A DNA stretch of 64,000 nucleotides from Atrina japonica (GCA_030159075.1 BROG01000514.1:1-64000); one strand, 5' to 3'. Shown: positions 54,744 to 57,044, numbered from the stretch's first letter. Program-made: numbers and translations. The notes: generated from the letters alone by a model not told the origin.

Positions 54744-57044
54744 GTGAATATCATTTTACAAAGGGAAGATAATCCATGTATGAATGAATGGATGTAATGT
54801 TTCATGTTTGTCTGTTTAATAGATTGTTAAAACATGTTTCTATGTCAAGTAAATATAAATAAAAAAAAATATGTGGACACTCAAAATTATTTGTTAGGCT
54901 ATCACTTTGCCCCTTACAAAAACCTACACATATATTAAATCCTGTTATTTAACGTTTGTTTCCATATAAAGACCATAAAGGATATTTTAGAATTACTTTC
55001 CTATTATTGCACCTAAAGTATGATGTAAATCCAAGGCAAAAATCCTTGAATAGTTACGTGACTTTTGTATTTTCATGAAATTTTCCAAAGACAAATTTTC
55101 AGCGTTTTAGAATCCTTTTGTCTGAGGTTTGGAATTGTCAGAGTCACAAACCTGAATTACAGGAAAACTTTCTTAAACAAAATTGCATAACATTATCAGA
55201 CTTGTCAAATTCTCTGATATCCACTTTTGTGCATTTAGACATTTTAAAGAATTATACAGATTATAATCATTTTTGTATAAAATTAATATTTGTGGACAAT
55301 TTAACATCTTGGAGAACATTCGTTTTAATATTACAATATTAAAAAAAGAAGTACATATATAGCACAGGCATTGTTTTGTCCGTTGTGACGTCATGTACCA
55401 TAAGTCCCTTTCCTTCTTGTAGATCACAAATTATTTTTGTTGTGGCTTTAAGCTATCCGTTATATGAATGAAATTATCAAATTCGGATATTTCCGTCACT
55501 TTTTCCATAATTTCTGGGACAAAAGTAAATTTCATAGAAATATCATTCATAATAGAAGGAAGTTTTGTATTTTGTCCAATATCTTCTGATTTGTATATGG
55601 AAACTAACCATCCAGAAGATTTATACTTTGGTATCTGATATTTTATATATCAGAAATACAGTAAAACCAGCTTTAATGGCCACCTCTATATAAGGATTGT
55701 CTGTCTATAAAGGCCAGTTTTGAAAAATACAATGACTGCATACTTCAACTGAATTAAACTTGTGTATTAGGGTCACCTGCACATAAAGGTCAATATTTTC
55801 TGGTCCCTTGGGTTACCCCTATATACAAGTTTTACTGTATTTGTGGATGTTTGTTGTATAGAAATCATAAAAAAACACTACTAATTTGTTTTATGTTTTT
55901 ATGTTTTATGTCATCGATAATAGCTCTGAAATAATTGGTTTGACAAGTATTATAAATCTGAAATAGCAAATTGATGTGCAAGAGTAATTTCCCTTTATAT
56001 ATTTGGTTCCTGAAAACCTTATACATAAAAAATCTCAGATACCAAAGTATAAATCAATAGAATGTCCATGACATAGATACAAATCCGGTAAAAATGGACA
56101 AACAAGTACCTCTGGAAACCAAGAGGTGGGATCAGGTGCCATGGAGGAGTAAGCATCCCCTGTCGACCGGTCACACCCGCCGTGAGTCCACAGTCAAGTC
56201 CAATGAAATACGAGTGAATCTTCGTCACAATTGGTACAGACGTCTCAACAACTGCCAACAAAAAGGCAACTCAAGATTTCACTCAGTGAAACAGAGTAAT
56301 CGCAAACAAGACTTATACCGACCGTAAAATTTGCAGGCATTAAACGGGGTTTTCGATATCCCTGTGTCAATAATTTGTCAGTGAGTAGTTTACCTCTGTA
56401 TATGAAATCTTCCTATGTTGCACACGCCCTGGCATATCGGATCATTTGTGAAATATAAACTCCATATGCGGGTGACTGAGGGATATTACTACTTAAATGT
56501 GGAAAATTTTCGATGGGAAAGCTGAAATCGTCCCATTTGTCGTATAGCTTAGTTGCCAATTTCCCGTCTGTGTCTATATTAAGTAAAATGTCTAAGTATG
56601 AAGCGTGTGTGCTAGATTCTGTTGTATCTTTAATTTTCTATATCTTTACATATACCTTAAATATACAGGAAACATTAATTTACTTAACTCATCAACCCCT
56701 GAAAAACAATGGACTCTTCTGTAAATCAATGATCAGTTCAAATGTGTCTTTAGGGGTCATTGAATTAAAATACCCAAAAACATTATTATTGTTAATGGAA
56801 TTTTCAGACAAGATATACAATTACTTTTCAGGAGCATGCTTATATTTTTGTCTGTGGCGACGCTAAAAACATGGCACACGATGTACATAGTGTTTTGTTA
56901 GAGATTGTAAGACAAAACCTAGGCCAGGTAAACAAGACGGTGGTGCGACATAATCTTGGTCAGGTAGACCAGACTGAAGCTGAAAAGTACTTGAAAGGTC
57001 TTGAACAAAATAATCGGTATCAAAAGGATGTCTGGGTGACATAG
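9703..57044 (+). CDS. Membrane-anchored diflavin (FMN/FAD) NADPH reductase, CysJ-like; 13 coding exons
   Basis: Joining 9703-9820, 11709-11862, 12480-12613, 14123-14264, 30503-30707, 31630-31726, 40043-40165, 43414-43550, 44996-45157, 49810-50044, 52176-52265, 52966-53090 and 56832-57044 gives an uninterrupted 644-residue frame with GT-AG borders and matching phases. Residues 4-20 form one hydrophobic helix. FMN-domain motifs are YGTEYGFSEE (74-83), STSGDGVPP (131-139) and LGDSNYPQFC (165-174). FAD motifs are RFYSISSS (414-421) and GVTTTYL (447-453). NADPH motifs are GPGTGIAPF (487-495) and CGDAKNM (582-588), with W642 near the C-terminus. By family knowledge, electrons pass NADPH to FAD to FMN to a haem or cobalamin partner. 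The CysJ-like C-terminal half argues against an ordinary P450 reductase, and the membrane helix against cytosolic methionine synthase reductase. The partner is unknown. Intron 4 is swollen by a Polinton. Confidence 0.9.
9821..11708. other. Intron 1
   Basis: 1.9 kb of AT-rich intron. Small open frames (such as 10077-10310) are not protein-like. A G-run lies near 10886-10905. I see no element boundaries. Confidence 0.6.
11709..11862 (+). CDS. Diflavin reductase exon 2 (linker and FMN phosphate loop)
   Basis: The acceptor ttatag and donor gtaaaa give phases 1 to 2. It encodes a polar linker and then QILILYGTEYGFSEEVA, the flavodoxin beta-1 strand and FMN phosphate-binding loop. Confidence 0.92.
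11863..12479. other. Intron 2
   Basis: A 617-base intron with canonical borders. Nothing further was recognised. Confidence 0.7.
12480..12613 (+). CDS. Diflavin reductase exon 3
   Basis: Acceptor tttcag, donor gttagt, phases 2 to 1. It encodes flavodoxin residues ending in VISTSGDG, the second FMN-contacting loop. Confidence 0.92.
12738..13362. mobile_element. ~625-bp insertion flanked by 9-bp direct repeats (intron 3)
   Basis: The 9-mer tggacaaaa occurs at 12729-12737 and 13363-13371. Joining the flanks gives agctcacctggacaaaa then ctttaacctg, a sequence that reads as one continuous copy of the degenerate repeat filling the rest of the intron. This is the footprint of an insertion with target duplication. 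The insert is non-coding. No clear terminal inverted repeat was seen, so the class is unresolved. Confidence 0.5.
13372..13980 (+). repeat. Degenerate tandem repeat with TGACCTTTGACC motifs
   Basis: About four diverged units of roughly 130-160 bp share blocks such as accatgacctttgacctt and gacctagataatgcc. They are non-coding. The style resembles repeats elsewhere in the window (37320-37350, 39340-39370) that contain gtgaccttgacctttaacc. Confidence 0.65.
14123..14264 (+). CDS. Diflavin reductase exon 4
   Basis: Acceptor aatcag, donor gtaaac, phases 1 to 2. It contains LALGDSNYPQFCKTGK, the third FMN-contacting loop. The following 16.2-kb intron contains the Polinton. Confidence 0.93.
14265..16286. 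other. Intron 4, left part, before the Polinton
   Basis: About 2 kb without recognisable genes or clear repeats. The 84-codon frame at 15726-15980 begins plausibly but ends in low-complexity codons (tactTACT run at 15910-15930) and matches no family I know. It could be a remnant of an element or chance. Confidence 0.4.
16287..16388 (+). repeat. Polinton left terminal inverted repeat
   Basis: It pairs with the reverse complement of 29416-29509: tgatgatatagatgactacg, then cctgtgatcaccaggtaaat, then caatggtatagtgt. The left copy has an extra 8 bases (about 16348-16355) and one further mismatch near 16373. Outside it (16286 and lower) the two sides stop matching. No 6-bp target duplication is visible at this boundary, suggesting the left end is truncated or the outermost part diverged. 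Confidence 0.9.
16438..17022 (+). CDS. Polinton ORF with four 25-residue tryptophan repeats, function unknown
   Basis: A 194-residue protein. I chose ATG 16438 because the upstream ATG at 16369 lies inside the terminal repeat. Residues 1-80 are acidic and probably helical. Residues 88-187 are four exact-length 25-residue repeats starting at W88, W113, W138 and W163. In each, three tryptophans are fixed (W88/101/107, 113/126/132, 138/151/157, 163/176/182), with Y at +3, R-x-E at +9 to +11 and V at +17. The form is W-x-x-Y, then R-x-E-x-W, then V-x-W. No catalytic motif is visible. I do not recognise the family. It is the outermost left gene, convergent with the ATPase (82-base gap), and its frame is intact. 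Aromatic spacing suggests a binding surface, but that is inference. Confidence 0.75.
   Translation: MSNYTIRRSILEKIINRDIAEGNEPIWDKDMYQALIDQVVLIDMVGDLVLLDEEQLEKELAIYDEEERSYLKAEMAAHEEIWCRKEVWVDYKKRTGRKEPWNPAVDWSNKLNWVDYKLHIGRKESWDPAVEWDNKLSWFKYNRDTERDEPWDHAVWWSFKKDWVEYNFYTGRDEPWDPTVWWSNKKSYYSIYKK
17105..17732 (-). pseudogene. ATP: Polinton packaging ATPase (FtsK/HerA type), disrupted
   Basis: Starts at 17732 after ataagaaaaa. Residues 8-17 contain Walker A (VGATGCGKT). A hydrophobic strand ending in acidic residues (LCIIDD, near 17430) fits Walker B, and VWILTQRYNS downstream fits the sensor/arginine region of packaging ATPases. By family knowledge it would pump element DNA into capsids. Two lesions are visible: a frameshift at about 17512-17518 beside a run of A/T, and an in-frame TAA at about 17454-17456. 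Length without lesions is about 209 codons, normal for the family. It sits 17 bases downstream of the capsid gene on the same strand, consistent with a virion-morphogenesis pair. Confidence 0.88.
17749..19045 (-). pseudogene. MCP: Polinton major capsid protein (double jelly-roll), frameshifted
   Basis: Starts at ATG 19045 (MMNYGHILDPDRKLRTPFG) after taataaaaaaaag. Sequence is beta-rich with features I associate with Polinton capsid proteins: LTVRFPNLSENDVIVPRT near the N-terminus and a C-terminal LHGTGRKL block followed by SVRIEKTPETDTNPV. Two frameshifts break it, at about 18400-18412 and about 17945-17950, so three frames must be followed (19045 to ~18405, ~18412 to ~17947, ~17948 to 17749). 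Full length is about 430 codons, somewhat short for the family. By family knowledge the product forms the icosahedral shell of a virion-like particle. The homology call rests on recalled motifs. Confidence 0.82.
19089..20348 (+). CDS. Polinton acidic/coiled-coil protein of unknown function; ORF continues antisense into a neighbouring gene
   Basis: Starts right after ttttaaaaa. Residues 1-60 are acidic (runs of D), 80-130 lysine-rich with KWKKYWGEKRK, and 180-255 heptad-like (KQLDDSMTKLSDSIHDLADEV), likely coiled coil. From about residue 252 (about 19845) base composition changes abruptly and the frame simply reads the complement of the minus-strand gene 19791-20327. The true protein is therefore probably only about 250 residues, with its natural end lost or overlapping. 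No domain was recognised. Divergent from the capsid gene, with a 43-base gap between start codons, it may be a virion or scaffold protein, but this is only inferred. Confidence 0.6.
   Translation: MDDQHTFDKPMFDDDDTTYDDNVEMQDKSPKGGDVSQDTAETSFIEPTVKDQWDNTGFPKVPDELPPGSIRGVKELQQEVKTLGLVAKWKKYWGEKRKDDNDENLRFKSDDKGDLYAFSKDRNKWVLLNYQYDRDKFRAASTLEKDGGAEFVKALGLEQQRRRVQKARNVDRDANSVLEQVEMTTFNSDETRVKQLDDSMTKLSDSIHDLADEVSKEDGEELLPLRELMGLDKTLRTIRGEIRNSASKIATHLRVVFPEDGPLDLPVRVDRHPEFATDPLVRRRVDVVRVVLEVGVAGQGGGDLLQDPPDLVVDVEPEERLGQVVVSHVQCHAASGRGAPHREIQLVLSESLDGMLVPPLQHGVVLRGAVLEDVRVTVLDEDVLERRAKLFGRVDVDVERRQIQILSVLVDIHSFLVKI
19791..20327 (-). pseudogene. Conserved Polinton protein of unknown function, one in-frame stop
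   Basis: Starts at ATG 20327 (MNVYEYRENLDLSSFDVYVN) after ctaaaaaaga. One TGA at about 20131-20133 splits the frame. Downstream it continues in the same frame with FAVWCATTGCGVTLDMGN, then FRFHIYYQIRRIL and CREFGVPVDADW. I recall this arrangement (AVWCAT-GCG, then RFH-YYQ-RRIL, then EFG) from unannotated proteins encoded by animal Polintons, but not a function. The last ~16 codons before the stop at 19791 look like antisense of the + strand gene, so the true C-terminus is missing or replaced. Structural or capsid-associated roles are possible. Confidence 0.65.
20349..22517. pseudogene. Decayed Polinton interior without an intact gene
   Basis: About 2.2 kb keeps Polinton-like composition (cga/gac-rich) yet no frame exceeds about 160 codons and none looks intact. 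Two related segments, 20443-20730 and 21250-21520, share gactggaatacagga and cactaaggtctcaagcg blocks, implying an old direct duplication of about 0.8 kb. Short candidates are 21040-21180 (+; starts MSRSGFYYGRHGKGKN) and 21151-21399 (-). Both are unrecognised. Missing Polinton genes (minor capsid, protease) would be expected in such a slot but I cannot show either. Confidence 0.5.
22343..22362. other. Short perfect hairpin
   Basis: gtcgggc and gcccgac pair over 7 bp with a 6-base loop caatac. It lies between the decayed region and the intact + strand gene block starting at 22518. It could be a transcription boundary or chance; it is not followed by a U-run. Confidence 0.35.
22518..22673 (+). 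CDS. Small predicted single-pass membrane protein of the Polinton
   Basis: A 51-codon frame beginning MKRFTEIVLFALLSLVVVG. Residues 6-31 form one strong hydrophobic helix, and the C-terminal 20 residues are basic (LENYRRTEKGIRNIFKKM). ATG follows ttaaga; the stop lies 30 bases before the next gene, with the same strand and spacing as neighbours. No family is recognised. It may alternatively be a chance frame, but the composition and A-rich start context match real genes in this element. Confidence 0.55.
   Translation: MKRFTEIVLFALLSLVVVGCVLVLSATLTMLRLENYRRTEKGIRNIFKKMT
22704..23372 (+). CDS. Polinton 222-residue conserved protein, possible nucleic-acid-binding (DUF5871-like)
   Basis: Intact frame starting MAFVTVENFDVNNLRMG after ttataaaaaagaaaac. 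The N-terminal third is beta-rich with VIRTPKMELSGLWQHEDGSD; the middle is helical and lysine-rich (KITAFLRTEIEKLAKTLK); the C-terminal third has GSLRIDNVYIANKESTVSLQ then an acidic tail (DLDLDSDTE). The layout (T-P-K-M then G-L, late IDN-YI and SLQ-LL, acidic C-terminus) recalls single-stranded-DNA-binding-like proteins of large DNA viruses. An acidic tail is common in ssDNA-binding proteins. That assignment is inference. First of a run of intact + strand genes leading to the integrase. Confidence 0.7.
   Translation: MAFVTVENFDVNNLRMGAHYVDKKGKRYQHVYVAYKYPNGVKPLVIRTPKMELSGLWQHEDGSDYSMKFKCEKEFANVLEKITAFLRTEIEKLAKTLKEGGRKSPVDVNDITLVKTDQNGDKVIYSKVKQGRDKPIFYRKRTDDDPEGKHPLVENDFHHYEKKRCLAIGSLRIDNVYIANKESTVSLQTLLHQAIVVKTLDVAPLPDLAECVEDLDLDSDTE
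23432..23983 (+). CDS. Polinton conserved protein, function unknown
   Basis: A 183-codon frame starting MNVDDVLANDAPPTGTAV after tattaaaaaaag. Residues 35-140 are helical (LDKMNDKEVESLSRLLDARL, then LGLKHFFDIKDEPKLIEDL) and include EVCCSLYYKYGALLAPFS. The last ~33 residues are low-complexity and overlap the start of the next gene in another frame (23886). I recall similar proteins in other animal Polintons in the same position but no function. The frame is intact. Confidence 0.7.
   Translation: MNVDDVLANDAPPTGTAVTVKDRLSAIVGSGRARQFLGKDVTSSELDKMNDKEVESLSRLLDARLNMRMAKSIGNTLIGLYTLGLKHFFDIKDEPKLIEDLSEDPFLDAAIGEVCCSLYYKYGALLAPFSLAATTSRHITGIKKTEDIEKENESGGTHREEESKTSGSGEEGCPTSMEQQECQ
23886..24155 (+). 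CDS. Small basic protein with 7-residue SNANSQD repeats and C-terminal hydrophobic segment
   Basis: An 89-codon frame overlapping the previous gene by 98 bases. Residues 9-26 are strongly basic (KKNPKRQEAGKKGAQRRW). Residues 31-60 are about four copies of a 7-residue repeat SNANSQD, encoded by a 21-bp tandem repeat (agcaatgctaatagccagga). Residues 62-79 are WKWLAGAGGLAAVGIAAD, a probable membrane segment. The basic region suggests nucleic-acid contact and the hydrophobic end membrane association, as in core or scaffold proteins of some viruses. I infer this; no family was recognised. Confidence 0.6.
   Translation: MNLEELIGKKNPKRQEAGKKGAQRRWSNKNANSNANSQDSNANGQDSNANSQDSNANSQDSWKWLAGAGGLAAVGIAADLHEKKTQNQN
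23991..24066 (+). repeat. 21-bp coding tandem repeat
   Basis: Three to four copies of agcaatgctaat(a/g)gccagga, differing only by ata/atg-type changes. In-frame length keeps the host frame open. Such slippage-prone repeats expand and shrink quickly. Confidence 0.9.
24196..24230 (+). promoter_or_regulatory. Promoter-like element, copy 1
   Basis: The pattern attaaataattttctctgt, then atttaaaaa, then ATG, matches copy 2 (24396-24429) at most positions over about 33 bases, although the downstream coding sequences differ. Conservation of non-coding sequence at matched distances from two starts points to a regulatory role. Confidence 0.5.
24228..24317 (+). CDS. Very small hydrophobic Polinton peptide
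   Basis: A 29-codon frame starting MCVKKRFSQKPNMTMLMASG with a short hydrophobic C-terminal half. It is listed because the ATG follows a promoter-like tract (aaataattttctc then tgtatttaaaaa) that is nearly duplicated before the next gene at 24427. Otherwise it could be non-coding. Confidence 0.4.
   Translation: MCVKKRFSQKPNMTMLMASGIMTLGVFIR
24396..24429 (+). promoter_or_regulatory. Promoter-like element, copy 2
   Basis: The pattern aataaataattttctcccg, then tctttaaa, then ATG. A shorter relative, aactctctctattaaa then ATG, precedes the gene at 24665. Confidence 0.5.
24427..24644 (+). pseudogene. Small conserved Polinton membrane-associated protein, frameshifted
   Basis: Begins MSEKDLVNTAYHAAVSTGIA with an amphipathic or hydrophobic N-terminal helix (residues 8-30). 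I recall similar short proteins in cnidarian and mollusc Polintons just before the integrase-side genes. A one-base shift near 24558-24566 changes frame. Beyond it another frame reads EFALAEYTKDMLVKKGI and ends at a stop at 24642-24644, which looks like the original C-terminus. The native length would be about 72 residues. Function is unknown. Confidence 0.6.
24665..25063 (+). CDS. Polinton conserved membrane/coiled-coil protein
   Basis: Intact 132-codon frame starting MAMIAMMVGGALVNALAFSG after ctctattaaa. Residues 1-26 are a hydrophobic helix. Residues 27-70 are a highly charged helix (EKLTKARDQWNHERTKRLDF). LSDFYQPSEEQKDKEI leads into a second hydrophobic segment (residues 112-128) at the C-terminus. 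Two membrane ends and a charged middle fit a virion-membrane or tape-like protein. I recall the LSDFY-PS-EQ block from other Polintons but no assigned role. It ends 6 bases before the integrase ATG, so co-expression is likely. Confidence 0.7.
   Translation: MAMIAMMVGGALVNALAFSGSQFLFSNHDEQKRHDEAMEKLTKARDQWNHERTKRLDFLNERLKKEGHALYTYKEVDAAMSLYSRMMNEEAMAPEPKLSDFYQPSEEQKDKEILFVLVGMGLVFYSVKKYVA
25070..25954 (+). pseudogene. INT: Polinton integrase (retroviral-type DDE), C-terminus lost
   Basis: Residues 1-60 are basic and helical. The rve core follows with the catalytic triad visible: D67 (HQADLLYLP), D129 (LLQVDPGREF) and E164 (DQAIVERFNRT), a 34-residue D-to-E spacing. By family knowledge it processes element ends and joins them to target DNA. 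From about residue 225 (about 25745) the frame stops resembling integrase and reads the complement of the polymerase gene, so the distal C-terminal region (usually including a chromodomain) is gone. The catalytic core itself has no stop. It is convergent with the polymerase. Confidence 0.9.
25745..29368 (-). pseudogene. PolB: Polinton protein-primed family B DNA polymerase with OTU-like and zinc-finger N-terminal regions, inactive
   Basis: Starts at ATG 29368 after caatttaaaaaaa. The first 339 codons include an OTU-like block (about 195-305: DDATCLARAIV ... NKNHFDVI) and a Cys/His cluster (HYCHTCKKGYTIRDRHRC). Then come exonuclease motifs (FYDIEAM, AHNAKAYDAQFLL, YCMSDVDIL) and a CFWHGC block. 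Polymerase motifs are DFVSLYQ (A; Q in place of the usual P), KLCLNSLWGKFG (B) and FNTDS (C; N in place of the first catalytic D, codon 26036-26038). Lesions: in-frame TGA near 28349, frameshift near 28270, TAG at 27037-27039, frameshift in an A-run near 26406. The last ~40 codons are missing at the junction with integrase. By family knowledge it would replicate the element from a protein primer. Confidence 0.93.
29416..29509 (-). repeat. Polinton right terminal inverted repeat
   Basis: Reverse complement of 16287-16388 apart from an 8-base gap and scattered mismatches. It starts 48 bases upstream of the polymerase ATG on the other strand, as expected for a terminal polymerase gene. Confidence 0.9.
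29510..29705. repeat. Degenerate repeat of the Polinton right terminus
   Basis: The segment keeps the CG-rich composition of the element. It contains diverged copies of terminal blocks: catttacccgcgtgtgatca (29627 on) resembles catttacctggtgatcac (29462 on), and ttccgggaaatg...gttctcgg (29657-29690) resembles ttcctggaaatc...gttctcgg (29513-29538). The right end is therefore probably about 200 bp longer than the alignable left end. Confidence 0.6.
29706..30390. other. Intron 4, right part
   Basis: AT-rich intron sequence after the Polinton. No gene or repeat was recognised. Confidence 0.5.
30391..30452 (+). repeat. (AC)n microsatellite upstream of exon 5
   Basis: About 31 uninterrupted AC units end about 50 bases before the exon 5 acceptor at 30501-30502. 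Confidence 0.95.
30503..30707 (+). CDS. Diflavin reductase exon 5
   Basis: Acceptor ttatag, donor gtaaga, phases 2 to 0. It ends the FMN domain (WDIINTWIDKVI) and starts the connecting domain with NPFPATLK. Confidence 0.92.
31388..31480 (+). repeat. Copy 2 of the ~90-bp dispersed repeat (intron 5)
   Basis: Reads caacccctgaaaaataatga, then ctcttctgtaaatcaat, then atgtctttaggggt. Same layout as 56680-56768. Confidence 0.65.
31630..31726 (+). CDS. Diflavin reductase exon 6
   Basis: Acceptor tctatag, donor gtaagt, phases 0 to 1. It encodes VKRLLTQ...CEFDITGSGLTW, the first strand pair of the FAD-domain barrel. Confidence 0.92.
32151..32288. repeat. Near-perfect ~60-bp-stem hairpin (intron 6)
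   Basis: The left arm from 32151 (aaggattgtttttcattttt...) and the right arm ending at 32288 are reverse complements over about 60 bases with one mismatch (tgtat/tggat). The loop is about 15-18 bases around ttcaatgtgcagcac. A CT-rich microsatellite follows. No matching copy was seen elsewhere in the window. Confidence 0.92.
32815..34930. repeat. Foldback cluster with inverted modules (intron 6)
   Basis: Blocks on the left recur inverted on the right. 32940-33005 (aagtcaagatgagaaggac ... cttcaaatatag) corresponds to 34372-34432. 33060-33170 (gtgtatatctcgtcatgtat) corresponds to 34745-34880. The aattgtaataaatttattac module at 32850-32940 corresponds to several copies at 34435-34700. Another partial copy lies at 35590-35700. 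The inverted dispersed repeat 33430-33965 sits between the arms. No coding sequence is present. Confidence 0.65.
33430..33965 (+). repeat. Dispersed repeat, inverted partner of 2040-2530
   Basis: Shares ordered blocks with the reverse complement of 2040-2530, for example tatcaactttaggggca and ttatcacattgcaactcg. Confidence 0.6.
35053..35376 (+). mobile_element. tRNA-derived SINE
   Basis: The head has a polymerase III A-box (actcagttggtagtgcgct, about 35071-35089) and B-box-like ggtcgcaagttcaagtc (35106-35122) at tRNA spacing. A tRNA-unrelated body follows, ending gtgggatgttaaacaataat, and a (aaac)n-type tail to about 35376. The head does not fold into a clean acceptor stem, so this is a retroposon and not a functional tRNA. 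Confidence 0.8.
36590..37795 (-). repeat. Degenerate interspersed repeat block, inverted relative to 38880-39840
   Basis: Contains several diverged units such as gggcccctattggtcct, then aactttatgcatctccacat, then ggggatgctatatgc, the complement of gcatgtagcatccccatgtg at 39456-39475. It terminates in ggccctttgggccaggtgag at 37757-37776, a motif I associate with abundant bivalve repeats. Confidence 0.6.
37796..38880 (+). repeat. Two diverged ~550-bp tandem units between inverted blocks
   Basis: The block cctcaccttggatccacccc...cctataaagttttatca at about 38600-38700 repeats the one at 37985-38100. Both are preceded by runs like catacaaaaaa and atgaattaaaa. Non-coding. Confidence 0.55.
38880..39920 (+). 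repeat. Degenerate ~470-bp tandem repeat
   Basis: Two to three units start with acttcttctcaagaacca (38950, 39418, 39738) and contain gaaaaggggctaggaccca. It ends with tggcccattgggcctctta, a GGCCC palindrome motif. Opposite orientation to 36590-37795. Confidence 0.6.
40043..40165 (+). CDS. Diflavin reductase exon 7
   Basis: Acceptor ttttcag, donor gtagga, phases 1 to 1. It encodes GDALGIYPQNNPSHVDLVL, the conserved G-D-x-L/V-x-x-Y-P-x-N block of the FAD domain. Confidence 0.94.
40320..42370 (+). repeat. Degenerate ~145-bp tandem repeat (intron 7), interrupted by a MITE
   Basis: aagtgttgttgtttt recurs at about 40441, 40583, 40736, 40878 and, diverged, 42175. Units share aaatccaagatggc and cttaagaacca. 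The array is interrupted at a TTAA by the insertion 40966-41630. It ends in ggcccatcgggcctcttg and a run of about 26 G (42337-42355). Confidence 0.7.
40966..41630. mobile_element. 665-bp MITE with TTAA target duplication (piggyBac-like ends)
   Basis: Terminal inverted repeats are agacatagtatctacga (left) and tcgtagatactatgtct (right). TTAA precedes at 40962-40965 and follows at 41631-41634. Removing the insert and one TTAA restores cttcttaagaacca, the sequence of sibling repeats at about 40529 and 40671. It has no transposase frame. By family knowledge TTAA targets are typical of piggyBac-like transposases. Confidence 0.8.
42567..42765 (+). repeat. 63-bp tandem repeat, three copies
   Basis: Units begin gattctaagataaatcaagg and contain ccacagatagataagat. 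The three copies are more than 90 percent alike by eye. Confidence 0.9.
43414..43550 (+). CDS. Diflavin reductase exon 8
   Basis: Acceptor atttcaaag chosen because the upstream AG at 43385-43386 would put a TAA in frame. Donor gtaaga; phases 1 to 0. It encodes helical connecting-domain sequence EINLRTALMKYFDLKHVKSE. Confidence 0.82.
43762..43793. other. Perfect 14-bp hairpin with cTCCGg tetraloop
   Basis: catggtaatttaac and gttaaattaccatg pair exactly around tccg. As RNA this is a cUCCGg loop, a member of the very stable UNCG class. It starts the G-run/C-run repeat region. Confidence 0.85.
43915..44690 (+). repeat. ~170-bp tandem repeat with alternating C- and G-runs (intron 8)
   Basis: Three main units each run from a C-tract followed by taattt(t/c)tcaaat, through tagatatgctacaatgtccc, to a G-tract of 9-13 bases and taatctaccatgg. 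C-tracts lie at about 43990, 44150 and 44325, G-tracts at about 43945, 44120, 44285 and 44567. C- and G-runs can pair, giving foldbacks. No gene. Confidence 0.85.
44996..45157 (+). CDS. Diflavin reductase exon 9 (FAD-binding)
   Basis: Acceptor gtaaag, donor gtatgt, phases 0 to 0. It encodes KPLQPRFYSISSSP, the R-x-Y-S-x-x-S FAD motif. The start follows from the phase and from similarity upstream of the motif; a later AG (before 45013) would shorten it by six codons. Confidence 0.88.
45158..48285. repeat. Intron 9, left part: degenerate repeats
   Basis: 45600-46260 holds about six diverged ~100-bp units with ttctgattggtcaaaa and aattt(a/t)tgggtat. 46490-47420 holds ~300-bp diverged duplicates with tatcacaagaagcaat and gggttttgttgtcgtg. 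47660-47875 holds a ~89-bp repeat of about 2.3 copies (aatagcaaagaagtcac). Open frames here are not gene-like. Confidence 0.6.
48291..48633 (+). repeat. 31-bp minisatellite, 11 copies
   Basis: Unit ccagtctgttgtgatattga followed by gggttggcagg, almost invariant, so young or recently homogenised. The minus-strand frame with a repeating TDWSANPQYHNRL-type peptide is a by-product. Confidence 0.95.
48634..49588. other. Intron 9, right part
   Basis: No gene. 49020-49380 shows diverged resemblance to the 38880-39840 repeat (ggtcacgtgagctaaagg and ggggtcaaggtcatag). Confidence 0.45.
49589..49763 (+). repeat. (TG)n microsatellite upstream of exon 10
   Basis: Long interrupted TG/TC-TG run. The last pure TG block ends about 47 bases before the acceptor at 49808-49809. 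Confidence 0.95.
49810..50044 (+). CDS. Diflavin reductase exon 10 (FAD/NADPH)
   Basis: Acceptor tttccag, donor gttagt, phases 0 to 1. It encodes VTAAVVRYTLL, GVTTTYLQDRV, FRLPSNHNVPVILIGPGTG and FRAFLQER. These blocks follow the CysJ pattern closely. Confidence 0.96.
50045..52175. other. Intron 10
   Basis: Contains a + strand 3' fragment of the Penelope-like family at about 51095-51560. 50045-51090 is AT-rich with no gene. The frame 51827-52381 only incidentally runs into exon 11. Confidence 0.6.
51095..51560 (+). mobile_element. 3' fragment of a Penelope-like retroelement
   Basis: Frames include SLVCDYAVSLSEMLSCLF, equivalent to the end of the reverse-transcriptase ORF seen on the minus strand at 56340 and 58260. 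The characteristic tail gggatgcttacttccccatg and cggcaggtgtgaccggtcac follow. The 51410-51560 part is a second diverged copy of the tail. Confidence 0.65.
52176..52265 (+). CDS. Diflavin reductase exon 11
   Basis: Acceptor tttttcag, donor gtatgt, phases 1 to 1. It encodes YTLLYFGCRHQHSDYLYRDE, the conserved F-G-C-R NADPH-domain block. Confidence 0.95.
52266..52965. other. Intron 11
   Basis: Contains two short retroelement-tail fragments, about 52440-52570 (tttaccagatttatatctat) and 52685-52765 (gcacctgatctgacctct), of the family at 51095. Otherwise nothing recognised. Confidence 0.55.
52966..53090 (+). CDS. Diflavin reductase exon 12
   Basis: Acceptor tttacag, donor gtataa (weak but GT), phases 1 to 0. 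It encodes KGIVKLRVAFSRDQEDKIYV and LHIWRLINE, the S-R-D-Q block that contacts NADPH in CysJ and P450 reductase. Confidence 0.95.
53150..54375 (+). pseudogene. Dead LINE (L1/Tx1-like reverse transcriptase fragment)
   Basis: 53831-54124 encodes NNKSPGSDGFTCENFKMFW ... FLKNWRPIFLLNTVYK, the start of a non-LTR reverse transcriptase. 54185-54370 continues with GLLLFIDFEKAFGSVSWKF, the motif A region. Upstream sequence to about 53150 reads as LINE with many stops. The copy lacks motifs B-E and ends near an AT/TATG microsatellite. It lies in intron 12, sense to the host gene. Confidence 0.85.
54405..54625 (+). repeat. (TATG/TGTATA)n microsatellite
   Basis: Irregular tatgtata/tgtgtg run directly downstream of the LINE fragment. 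The Met/Tyr/Val frames are artefacts. Confidence 0.92.
54706..54738 (+). repeat. (TC)n microsatellite
   Basis: About 16 TC units. Confidence 0.95.
54740..56009. other. Intron 12, middle part
   Basis: No gene. A further retroelement-tail fragment lies at about 55560-55660 (tttatactttggtatctga). 55660-55860 is AT-rich and unrecognised. Confidence 0.45.
56010..56660 (-). mobile_element. Penelope-like retroelement fragment (RT C-terminus plus 3' tail)
   Basis: On the minus strand, 56660-56340 encodes NIPQSPAYGVYISQMIRYAR and KLLTDKLLTQGYRK; then the tail with caggtgccatggaggagtaa (+ strand 56134-56153) and gtcgaccggtcacacccgcc (56161-56180). Stops interrupt it. Intron 12. Confidence 0.75.
56680..56768 (+). 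repeat. Copy 3 of the ~90-bp dispersed repeat
   Basis: caacccctgaaaaacaatgg, then actcttctgtaaatcaatg, then aatgtgtctttaggggtcat. It lies just upstream of the final exon. Confidence 0.65.
56832..57044 (+). CDS. Diflavin reductase exon 13 (C-terminus)
   Basis: Acceptor tttcag; frame ends at TAG 57042-57044. It encodes AYIFVCGDAKNMAHDVHSVL, then two near-identical 12-residue units (VRQNLGQVNKTV, VRHNLGQVDQTE), then RYQKDVWVT. W642 matches the aromatic residue near the C-terminus that stacks on FAD in this family. Confidence 0.96.
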   Translation, partial: EHAYIFVCGDAKNMAHDVHSVLLEIVRQNLGQVNKTVVRHNLGQVDQTEAEKYLKGLEQNNRYQKDVWVT